Assembly: GCA_002366725.1 (NCBI GenBank)
Contig: DFBT01000006.1
Location: 13,837-36,936 of the forward strand
DNA length: 23,100 nt
Reading direction: 5' to 3'
DNA from: Caldifarciminota bacterium UBA3073
GTDB taxonomy: Bacteria; Hydrothermota; UBA3073
The notes below the pieces were generated by a model that did no database searches, was not told where the DNA came from, and saw only the letters and a program-made list of their open reading frames with translations. Positions 6,470 to 13,057 of the stretch are shown in pieces. The first letter of the stretch is position 1, and the number at the start of each line of letters is the position of its first letter. Made by a program: the position numbers and the translations under genes.

Positions 6470-6487
6470 TTTGTATCATTTGTATTA
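6470..6487. promoter_or_regulatory. Tandem 9-mer, probable antitoxin operator
   Basis: Two head-to-tail copies of TTTGTATyA (6470-6478, 6479-6487), flanked on both sides by ATTACAT. They lie between the -10 box and the start codon. Ribbon-helix-helix repressors bind tandem sites like this; binding is inferred. Confidence 0.5.
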
Positions 6488-6490
6488 CAT

Positions 6491-6519
6491 ATTATACGAC
6501 ATTTTTTTCGTTTTGTCAA
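6491..6519 (-). promoter_or_regulatory. Promoter of the RelE-type operon
   Basis: Minus strand TTGACA (6519-6514), 17-base spacer, TATAAT (6496-6491): both boxes match the consensus perfectly. Confidence 0.88.
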
Positions 6520-7046
6520 GAAAATAATCGGACGCAGATGGACGCAGAAAAACACAGATAAATACAAATAAAAATCTTAAAGCAAAAAAACTAAAATCTG
6601 GAATATATTTATACTTGTCCATACGGATCCTTCGGGCATGGAAATATAAAGAAAGATTTTCAAAAATCTCTTTTCCGCAGGTCACAGACTCGTCCACAGG
6701 ATCTGTATGGATATGAGATTCTGTGAATGATCTCTTTAAATCCCTGTTAATGTATAGTTTCCTATACGATCAGGGAAAAAATGCAAAAAATTAACAGGAT
6801 ATGCAAAGTGTAATATTAGAGTAAAGAAAGGAGAGGTAAGATGCAAAAATCAGACTACAGACATAAGACGACAGACTTAAGACCACAAACCTTTCTTGTA
6901 TCCGCATTGAGGGTGCTTTAAATTCTTATACAGGACTCGCGGGAGCCCTGTTGGGAGTCGGTATCGAGTGTTTTATAATTGCCTTATTTTGTTATATCAT
7001 ATATTTGAAGCTTGTCTGTGACCGTCCGTGTTCGTCCGTGGTTTAT
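6520..7046. other. Gene-free spacer of repeated phrases
   Basis: Starts with GGACGCAGATGGACGCAGAA and ends with the CCGTCCGTGTTCGTCCGTGG phrase (about 7022-7041), both of a style seen scattered through environmental genomes. A plus-strand frame at 6841-6921 has a strong ribosome site (AAAGGAGAGG), but its codons lie in an AGACnACAGAC phrase repeat. Downstream, 6920-7080 can be read in another plus frame as a membrane-like segment (I-E-C-F-I-I-A-L-F-C-Y-I-I-Y-L) without a start codon. I see no real gene. Confidence 0.55.
6741..6798 (+). other. Nested and competing hairpins
   Basis: TCCCTG (6741-6746) pairs with CAGGGA (6771-6776) outside an inner stem GTATAG/CTATAC (6752-6757, 6762-6767). Alternatively CCTGTTAA (6743-6750) pairs with TTAACAGG (6791-6798). 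The two outer pairings exclude each other. A related sequence (GATCTC, TTAA, TCCCTGTT) recurs at 9524-9546. Confidence 0.6.
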
Positions 7047-8285
7047 TCAATTTTTGTAAGAGATTTTGGCTAATAGTGCCTTGTGTCCCCTTCTCATCAT
7101 CTCTTTGGCATCCTCCGAACAACGCACACTTTTGTGGTAGAGCACCTCCCCAATCCCGTCCGCCTTTGCCAATCTCTCCTCTTTGGAGAGAAAATAGGTC
7201 TCCATTGTGTCGAGTGGACGGGATGTTCCATCGCTCTCGTACTTTATAGTCATATCAATGCCCGCATCCAGCACCTTATGCGCATTTTCTGTCCAGTCGA
7301 AGTTCTCAATACCCAGGTCAGGATTTATCCTCAGATGGGCAGCTATGGAAACATCGGGAATTCCTGAGGCTCGCAATTCTCTCGCACATTGAATAAACAT
7401 CTCTGGCGACATAGCGTTACCGAGGTTGATCTCATAAATAGCCGATTTGCCGTCATCGCGAATATATTCTTTCATAATGTTCGACAACATTCGAAGCTGT
7501 ATCGCATTCTGCGTTGCCAGGAGCATGGAGATTTTGAATTCCATATTCTCAATATCGCGCGCGTAATAGCAGCCCGCAACAATGCTGGACCAGCTTGGAT
7601 TCAGAAAGAAGTTGCTCCCCGTATTGACCGCCGCCCGGCTTATGCCGTCGAGATAGACCAGGTGATTGTTGTTGGCAATCTCAATCCCCCCGAAGTTTCC
7701 AAAGAAGGTGCCCTGATTTTTAAGGACCAATGCCCGCATTCCGGGTGACGATTCTGTTGTCTCGAATTTTTCATCCGCAATTCTTTCAAGGCGAGCGTAG
7801 CATTCATTACTGAGAGGAGTCGAAACGAAATTGGCATTGCAGAATTTTGACCCGACCAGGTTTTCAGTCATTGCCAGGGTCGTTATCAACTCGCCGTTGT
7901 AAACATAGTCCTCCGTCAGTGCCATAACCGAAATCATCTCCTTTGGCGCGAGGGTCGTGCCGTCCTCCGCCATACGCCTCAGGCAACTCAATGCAACGGG
8001 AGCGCCCTGCCATCCCGATACCTGTGTGGTAACCACACCGTCCTTGGTTACCCGTATATTCTCTTTTCCCAAAAAGTCCTCAACCTTGGCGATTGACTTC
8101 GCATATTCTTCTGCCTTTTCCAATGTCTCACCGTAGCCCTTTTCCCTCGCAATCTTTTTCCGCGTTTCATATTTGCGCATATTTTCGATGGATTTCATAA
8201 TTCCCCGTGCGCCTCCATAAGATTCCTTCAGGGCATCCATCTGTTCTATATCTTTTCTGCTTAACAGATCGAAATGTAATCCCAT
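7047..8285 (-). CDS. Conserved-looking soluble protein, family not recognised
   Basis: 412 residues from the ATG at 8285, which has AAAGGAGGA four to five bases upstream; an in-frame TTG 36 bases earlier has no ribosome site. No signal peptide or membrane segment. The N-terminal 100 residues are helical and charged (K-A-E-E-Y-A-K-S-I-A-K). Residues about 105-330 are rich in Gly, Asn and small residues with motifs such as V-S-G-W-Q-G-A-P, L-K-N-Q-G-T-F-F-G-N-F-G-G, N-N-N-H-L-V-Y-L-D-G and N-T-G-S-N-F-F-L-N-P, which look like conserved active-site loops of a metabolic enzyme, possibly barrel-like. The end (K-Y-E-S-D-G-T-S-R-P-L) is also motif-like. I do not recognise the family. It follows a DUF1028 gene by 63 bases on the same strand, so the two may be co-transcribed. 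Confidence 0.85.
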   Translation of the reverse strand: MGLHFDLLSRKDIEQMDALKESYGGARGIMKSIENMRKYETRKKIAREKGYGETLEKAEEYAKSIAKVEDFLGKENIRVTKDGVVTTQVSGWQGAPVALSCLRRMAEDGTTLAPKEMISVMALTEDYVYNGELITTLAMTENLVGSKFCNANFVSTPLSNECYARLERIADEKFETTESSPGMRALVLKNQGTFFGNFGGIEIANNNHLVYLDGISRAAVNTGSNFFLNPSWSSIVAGCYYARDIENMEFKISMLLATQNAIQLRMLSNIMKEYIRDDGKSAIYEINLGNAMSPEMFIQCARELRASGIPDVSIAAHLRINPDLGIENFDWTENAHKVLDAGIDMTIKYESDGTSRPLDTMETYFLSKEERLAKADGIGEVLYHKSVRCSEDAKEMMRRGHKALLAKISYKN

Positions 8286-8348
8286 TTTCTCCTCCTTTCT
8301 TATTTGATATGACTTTCGCAAAACAACAACGGAATTTTTTTCCGTTTC

Positions 8349-9407
8349 TTATTTCTTCTCTTTCAGGGCTTTTTTGAATAACTCCAGTTGCTCTTTGAAA
8401 AACTCGTTGTTGGGATTCTTGTTCAGAGCTCTTTCCTCCATCTCAACTGCCTTTTCATATTCTCCAATTTTGTAATATAGAAAGGCCATGGTGTCCATTA
8501 TGTTGGGGTCCTCTGGGTCGAGTTCCAATGCCCTCATTGCATATTCATACGCCTTATCGATATGCACATCCCTTTGTGCACATTCCCAGGCTATGCCGTT
8601 AAACACCGATGCATCATCTGGTCTTTTCTCAAGAGCTAATGTCATCAAGTCGTATGCTATCTCCCATTCCCTTTCAGCCTCCCTTATTTTACCCCCCTCA
8701 CGGTATTCTTCCTCGAACCTGATGTGGGCTGAGGGAAGAAAGGTAATTTTGTAGAGATTATAAATTCTCTCCAATTCCTCGATGGGCTCTTCGTTATCGT
8801 CCACCCTTAAGTCGATGTATCTATCATTGAACCCCGAGTATCCGCCCTTTTCTCTCACAACAAGGAGGGCTGCAGCCTGTCTACCCCTTTTGTCTCCCCC
8901 AGCTGCTTGTCCAGCTTTAAGAGCTGCGAGCAATCTCTCTGCAAGGGGGCCCTTTTCTTTAAGGAAGGCATTTGCCGTCTCCTTGACCACCTCTTCTCCA
9001 GCGATGATATTACCCTGAACTGTAAAGTTATCTCCCTTGATATGACCTGCCCATTCAAAGCAACTCTCTCCCGTGAAGACCGCCGCATTACCGCGGGAAT
9101 CGACGATACCCACCTGACGATGAGAATAGTCCTTGTCAGTTGCAAGCAGGCTATCCAAGACATCCTGGGCATTCATGCCTTTCTTTAGCATAGCGAGTCC
9201 CCTGGGGCCAAAGGTTGTATTTCCCCATGCCTGAGTGGCTATTGCTCCCACTCCCGCCTCGGCAAATGGAACTGCCGAACCCACTGCCAGGAACTTGGAT
9301 GCAACCGCAACTCCCCACTCCCCTGCGTCCGGGTCGTAAGCCACGATGGAAAAGGTCGCATGAAGAGAGGTAGCAAGAGTTAAAAAGGCAATGAAAAGCG
9401 ATTTCAT
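8349..9407 (-). CDS. DUF1028 Ntn-hydrolase-like protein with TPRs, exported
   Basis: 352 residues. A signal peptide (MKSLFIAFLTLATSLHA) precedes T18-F-S-I-V-A-Y-D-P, exactly where DUF1028 proteins start. Cleavage at H-A|T would free Thr18 as an N-terminal nucleophile, the hallmark of Ntn hydrolases. Other family motifs are seen: G-V-A-V-A-S-K, A-T-Q-A, R-Q-V-G-I-V-D, V-Q-G-N-I-I-A-G. Residues about 228-350 hold about three TPR units (e.g. A-Y-E-Y-A-M-R-A-L-E-L-D-P), an add-on for protein contacts. AGGAGGTGAT directly before the ATG is a near-perfect ribosome site, suggesting strong translation. The family's substrate is unknown to me; a periplasmic amide or peptide hydrolase is the reasonable guess. 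Confidence 0.9.
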   Translation of the reverse strand: MKSLFIAFLTLATSLHATFSIVAYDPDAGEWGVAVASKFLAVGSAVPFAEAGVGAIATQAWGNTTFGPRGLAMLKKGMNAQDVLDSLLATDKDYSHRQVGIVDSRGNAAVFTGESCFEWAGHIKGDNFTVQGNIIAGEEVVKETANAFLKEKGPLAERLLAALKAGQAAGGDKRGRQAAALLVVREKGGYSGFNDRYIDLRVDDNEEPIEELERIYNLYKITFLPSAHIRFEEEYREGGKIREAEREWEIAYDLMTLALEKRPDDASVFNGIAWECAQRDVHIDKAYEYAMRALELDPEDPNIMDTMAFLYYKIGEYEKAVEMEERALNKNPNNEFFKEQLELFKKALKEKK

Positions 9408-9709
9408 ATCACCTCCTTTTGTGAATTTGCCAGGGAAAGAATAACAGGGACTTGCTTGCCCGATGGTAGGCGGGTAAAAGATTTTTAAGAGAGATCATTT
9501 CTTGTTTTTTTAAAATCTCGTACAGATCTCGTTAAGGTCCCTGTTGAAAAAGAAAAATTGACAGGGACTTATAAGAGACTTTTGCACAGCATTCTTCGAA
9601 TAAGAGACAACTAATTCAGACATAAAATCACATACCTAAGACATTAGACTAATTATTTCGTGAATTTCGTGTCCTGATAGAATAGCGTGGCATTCCACAG
9701 GATAAATAT
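9408..9709. other. Spacer with inverted repeats
   Basis: No gene. GTCCCTGT (9537-9544) pairs perfectly with ACAGGGAC (9561-9568) across a 16-base A-rich loop, and a further CAGGGACTT lies at about 9448-9456. The sequence just before the stem resembles 6728-6750. No consensus promoter for the DUF1028 gene was found here. Confidence 0.5.
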
Positions 9710-9748
9710 TTCGTGGGTAAAATTTAAAATTAAAGACCCGACCCCAAG
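9710..9748 (+). repeat. Dispersed repeat family A, copy 6
   Basis: TTCGTGGGTAAAATTTAAAA followed by TTAAAGACCCGACCCCAAG. It ends on the base just before the stop codon of the TonB-dependent receptor, echoing copy 1, which provides a stop codon. Confidence 0.8.
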
Positions 9749-11881
9749 TCAGAATTCGATTATAAAACCGCCGATTATCATCCTCCCGTATTGATAGATT
9801 GTATCTTTCGTTCCATCATCGTTATATTGATAATTCCAGATGTTGGGTATATTGAATAGGTTCTCTATCTCAAAATAACTTCCCAGACTCAAGCTTCCCA
9901 GAAACCACCTCTGCTCAAGATGCAAGTCAAACCTCGTATAAGGAGGCATTCTGGTTGAATTAAATGATTGTTCTTCATCAACGGTCCATTTTTGCCATTC
10001 GGGATGGTATGTTTTTGGGGTATAGGGTTTGCCGCCTATATATCTATATCTAAATGAATACTCACTTACATCGGCGGGGACAATGGGTACAAAGGTAATG
10101 AAATTATACCACCACTTGCGTTTCATTTCTTTAAACCATGTTAATTCTTGAAATTCCTTTCTATAACCGGCTATAAGAGTAAAGACATTGCGGAAATCGA
10201 AATCCCAGGGATACTCATTTTCGGGGTAACGGGGGTCTTTCATCCTTGCAATTGAATACGAATAACTTAAAGTTCCCCATAAATTTTGCTTAACCTTCTT
10301 CTGGAGGAAAAATTCAATCCCCTTACAATAACCTTCTCCTTTATTCACATAGACATGAGCCCAATCATTTGGGTCGGGTGTTGTATAGGCTTCTGGTATG
10401 GGTACATCTTTATATTCTTTGTAATAGGCTTCTATTGTCCCCTTCACATCCTCTGTGAACAGGTGCTCAACTCCCACTATATATTGGTCTGTATACTTAC
10501 TTTTAAGTCGAGAATTCCTCTCATCATAAAGGAGCTCGTACCACTCTGGTGGCTGATAGCATCTACCATAAGCAACATTGAGATGTGTATCTCTTAAGAG
10601 GTTAAGACTGCCTCCTATTCTGGGCGATAAAAGGCGATTTTTTGTATAATCAAGCCAAGTATATCTCAAACCCGCGGTTAGAGTGAGAAGTCCATTTATC
10701 TTTTGCTTATACTGGATATAACCACCGTATCTGTAGGAACTGGTATCCTTTTTTACATCAAGTCTGTAGACATAATCTGTGGTATCGATGACTGTACCCG
10801 TTTCGGGGTCGTAAATAAACAGGGTATCTGGTTTTTGCCGTGTATCGTAATTTATCTGTGGATTTTTGAGATAGAAACCAAGACAAAGCTCGCTTTTGTC
10901 TTTAGGTTTTAGTGTTAAATCATATTTTACGCTATTTTCTGCCTCTGTTGCATAGTTGTGATAAATCTCCGTCTTGTTAGTATCTGTTACATAATGGGCC
11001 CAGTAGTTGAGAGTTCTTGAAAATGTAAGGAGGGAGTATCCATTTTTAAAGAGCGATTTCAAAGTGCCTCCAAGGGTATATTGATGTGATTTTGCATCTA
11101 TTGTTATATCCATCGTAGAGTGATAAGCGGATGGTTCTTCTTCTATACATATCCAGTCATTTCCGTAAATCTCGTTGATTATCAGCTTGTGGCTGCGGGA
11201 TAAATCATAAACCATTTTCCCCTGGATGCTGTAGTAGTTGGGAACGGCAGTTAATCCGAAACTTGATTTTATGAGTGAGAGAAAACTCCTATGGGCTGAA
11301 ATCATATAAGCACCGTTCCTTATCGGACCTTCAATGCTTCCGCCCGCACCCGCCATTCCGATATCAAATTTCACATTTAGTCTATCCCTTGATGGGTCTC
11401 TTAACTTAATATCCATAACCGAAGATGTCTTATCCCCATATCTTGCCGGGAATGCACCCGCTATAAAATCAATGTCGCTTACAAACTCCGTGTTTATAAT
11501 ATTTACGGGACCACCGCCCGTTCCCTGCCATCCAAAATGATTGGGGTTTGTAATCTCAATATTATCCACCAGAAAGAGGTTCTCTCCATAATTTCCTCCC
11601 CTCACGATAACCTCGTTATTCTGGTCGGTCCCCGATACCACCGCGGGAAGTGCCTGGACTGCCCGTTGAACATCGTAGCATCCACCGGGCTGCGAGATTA
11701 TCTCTCCATAATCCATCTTTCGGGAGGATACAATTGCATCCTTTGTTTTTTCAAAGAAACTTGGCTTTACGGTGATTCCCTTCATCTGGATGGGTTCTTC
11801 TTCGAGTTCAACCCTTAAAAAAGTGGACACACCCGACTTCACAACGACCCTGTTCTTGATGATGGTTTTGTATCCCATCAT
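9749..11881 (-). CDS. TonB-dependent receptor, plug and barrel (3' part of split gene)
   Basis: 710 residues from the ATG at 11881. After a short stretch finishing the regulatory-like domain (M-M-G-Y-K-T-I, V-S-T-F-L-R-V-E-L-E-E-E), residues about 45-165 are the plug (V-Q-R-A-V-Q-A-L-P-A-V, V-I-V-R-G-G-N, N-L-F-L-V-D-N-I-E-I, F-P-A-R-Y-G-D). The rest is an outer-membrane barrel with alternating strands and a final strand ending in I-I-E-F, the aromatic C-terminal residue used by the BAM machinery. The reading frame continues upstream without a shift into the small frame at 11888-12097, interrupted by one TAG. The ATG here has no ribosome site, so this part is probably made only if the TAG is suppressed or is an error. 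Likely ligand: unknown. Confidence 0.88.
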   Translation of the reverse strand: MMGYKTIIKNRVVVKSGVSTFLRVELEEEPIQMKGITVKPSFFEKTKDAIVSSRKMDYGEIISQPGGCYDVQRAVQALPAVVSGTDQNNEVIVRGGNYGENLFLVDNIEITNPNHFGWQGTGGGPVNIINTEFVSDIDFIAGAFPARYGDKTSSVMDIKLRDPSRDRLNVKFDIGMAGAGGSIEGPIRNGAYMISAHRSFLSLIKSSFGLTAVPNYYSIQGKMVYDLSRSHKLIINEIYGNDWICIEEEPSAYHSTMDITIDAKSHQYTLGGTLKSLFKNGYSLLTFSRTLNYWAHYVTDTNKTEIYHNYATEAENSVKYDLTLKPKDKSELCLGFYLKNPQINYDTRQKPDTLFIYDPETGTVIDTTDYVYRLDVKKDTSSYRYGGYIQYKQKINGLLTLTAGLRYTWLDYTKNRLLSPRIGGSLNLLRDTHLNVAYGRCYQPPEWYELLYDERNSRLKSKYTDQYIVGVEHLFTEDVKGTIEAYYKEYKDVPIPEAYTTPDPNDWAHVYVNKGEGYCKGIEFFLQKKVKQNLWGTLSYSYSIARMKDPRYPENEYPWDFDFRNVFTLIAGYRKEFQELTWFKEMKRKWWYNFITFVPIVPADVSEYSFRYRYIGGKPYTPKTYHPEWQKWTVDEEQSFNSTRMPPYTRFDLHLEQRWFLGSLSLGSYFEIENLFNIPNIWNYQYNDDGTKDTIYQYGRMIIGGFIIEF

Positions 11882-11887
11882 AGAGAA

Positions 11888-11890
11888 CTA
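11888..11890 (-). other. In-frame TAG splitting the TonB receptor
   Basis: GTC TAG TTC TCT ATG ATG GGA: the amber codon is in frame with both halves. One base change (from CAG, AAG or GAG) explains it. TAG also ends normal genes here (phosphotransacylase, antitoxin), so it is not generally recoded. Confidence 0.85.
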
Positions 11891-12097
11891 GACATTATAA
11901 ACTCCCGGGTCAAGCCCCTCAATTCTGAAATATCCCTCCTCATCTGTAGCCGCTCCTCTGGTGGTTTCGCGAATTACCACATTTACTTGTGGTAGAGCTT
12001 CTTGCGTGGTTTCATCGACAACCCTGCCCGTGATGGAGCCCGCGGAACAAAAGACGAGAGAATACGAACCTATAAGGGCAATAAATATTCTCAACAT
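11888..12097 (-). CDS. N-terminal part of the TonB receptor: signal peptide and regulatory-like domain
   Basis: 69 residues: a signal peptide (MLRIFIALIGSYSLVFCSAG), then a CarboxypepD_reg-like beta-sandwich start (G-S-I-T-G-R-V-V-D, A-L-P-Q-V-N-V, A-A-T-D-E-E-G-Y-F-R-I, L-D-P-G-V-Y-N-V), then TAG. Normally this domain runs on as F-S-M-M-G-Y-K-T, which is exactly what follows in the same frame after the stop. The full protein would be about 782 residues, usual for SusC/CirA-type receptors. AGGAGGAAAC before the ATG is a strong ribosome site. No other stop or shift damages the gene, so the break is recent, a sequencing error, or read through. Confidence 0.85.
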   Translation of the reverse strand: MLRIFIALIGSYSLVFCSAGSITGRVVDETTQEALPQVNVVIRETTRGAATDEEGYFRIEGLDPGVYNV

Positions 12098-12182
12098 GTT
12101 TCCTCCTTAATGTGCAAGGCGACTCATATAAAAAAACAAGGATAAAGTATAAGAACACACACAAGACCGAGGACGAGGGAGT

Positions 12183-12200
12183 GCATCGGCTTGCCGATGC
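12183..12200. terminator. Strong short hairpin after the M23 peptidase gene
   Basis: GCATCGGC (12183-12190), a two-base centre, then GCCGATGC (12193-12200): a perfect 8-bp GC-rich stem. It lies between the M23 gene stop and the TonB receptor start. It has no T tract, so it may be a factor-dependent terminator, an mRNA stabiliser or a protein site. Confidence 0.4.
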
Positions 12201-12246
12201 AGATAGAGCTTATATTATTTGATACAGTACTATCTGTAATAATTCA

Positions 12247-13032
12247 TCAATTATTTATCAATGACATTGGATTTGCGGGGTGTGAGTTTATGTATATCCC
12301 GAGATGGAGATGGGAACCGGTAACCCTACCCGATGAACCAGCATAACCTATTAGCTCTCCAGCTTTCAGGGTATCTCCCTCACCAACCAGAATACTATCG
12401 AGATGGGCATAATATGTGTGTATCCCGAGTCCGTGGTCTATTATAATGCACCTCCCGGAAAGATAATGATATCGAGCAAGAACAACTATTCCATCATTAC
12501 AGGCTCTTATCTCGTCGCCCTTTTTTGCCCTCAAGTCGACACCAGTGTGGAATCCCCTCTCTGTACTATTCATAATCCTCTTAACACCGTAAGGAGAGGT
12601 TACCGTAACATTAGAGAGAGGGGGGATAAATTCTTCATCAAACAGGGCACGAGGTGTAACTTCTGAAAGTACAACCACTGTATTTTTCCTCTCTTTGGTT
12701 ATCCTTTTTGCTGTTTTGGGCGCATATTTCACCATTGTATCTGGCACGGATAATGTTTCTGCAGGAAATTCCGTTGGGAGAACCGATAACGATACGGAGT
12801 CCATCCCAGCTTCAAATAGCACTTTAATCCAGTATTTTCCGGGTACTGTGCCATAGGGAACAACGCCAAAGCCAAGGGAGACGGTGTCTCTTTTTGTAAA
12901 TCTTATTGTGTCGTCAATAAAAACCGCTTTAATATTGTTCTTGTTTGATGAGACCCACACCCTGAATACATCTCCCACATTCACCTCTGGTGGTGTGATG
13001 TGGAGCGAGATTATGAGGAATATTAAAGTCAT
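12247..13032 (-). CDS. M23-family peptidase (LytM-like), exported
   Basis: 261 residues. A short hydrophobic start (MTLIFLIISLH) serves as signal or anchor. Residues about 13-90 look like an immunoglobulin-like beta domain, then a linker. The M23 zinc peptidase domain fills about 140-255 with its metal and catalytic residues intact: H162-T-G-V-D166, Y-Y-A-H210, and H241-L-H243. Such enzymes cut peptide cross-bridges in peptidoglycan or act as divisome/envelope activators. The ATG at 13032 is the only usable start, because the frame is closed 30 bases upstream, yet no ribosome site precedes it; it starts 25 bases after the PlsY-fusion stop and may depend on coupling. Confidence 0.88.
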   Translation of the reverse strand: MTLIFLIISLHITPPEVNVGDVFRVWVSSNKNNIKAVFIDDTIRFTKRDTVSLGFGVVPYGTVPGKYWIKVLFEAGMDSVSLSVLPTEFPAETLSVPDTMVKYAPKTAKRITKERKNTVVVLSEVTPRALFDEEFIPPLSNVTVTSPYGVKRIMNSTERGFHTGVDLRAKKGDEIRACNDGIVVLARYHYLSGRCIIIDHGLGIHTYYAHLDSILVGEGDTLKAGELIGYAGSSGRVTGSHLHLGIYINSHPANPMSLINN

Positions 13033-13057
13033 CTTTGGGCGAAATCCACAGTCGAGT

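Noticed and set aside
6485..6697. 70-codon minus-strand frame
   Set aside because: Reads the CGCAGATGGACGCAG phrase repeat and the toxin-operon promoter; not a gene.
6841..6921. 26-codon plus-strand frame with a strong ribosome site
   Set aside because: Its body is an AGACnACAGAC phrase also seen around 16085-16130 in a spacer, so coding is unlikely; kept only as context for the hairpins.
7047..8285. Idea that the 412-residue protein is a B12-dependent aminomutase or methyltransferase
   Set aside because: No cobalamin-binding D-x-H-x-x-G motif and no other defining signature could be seen.
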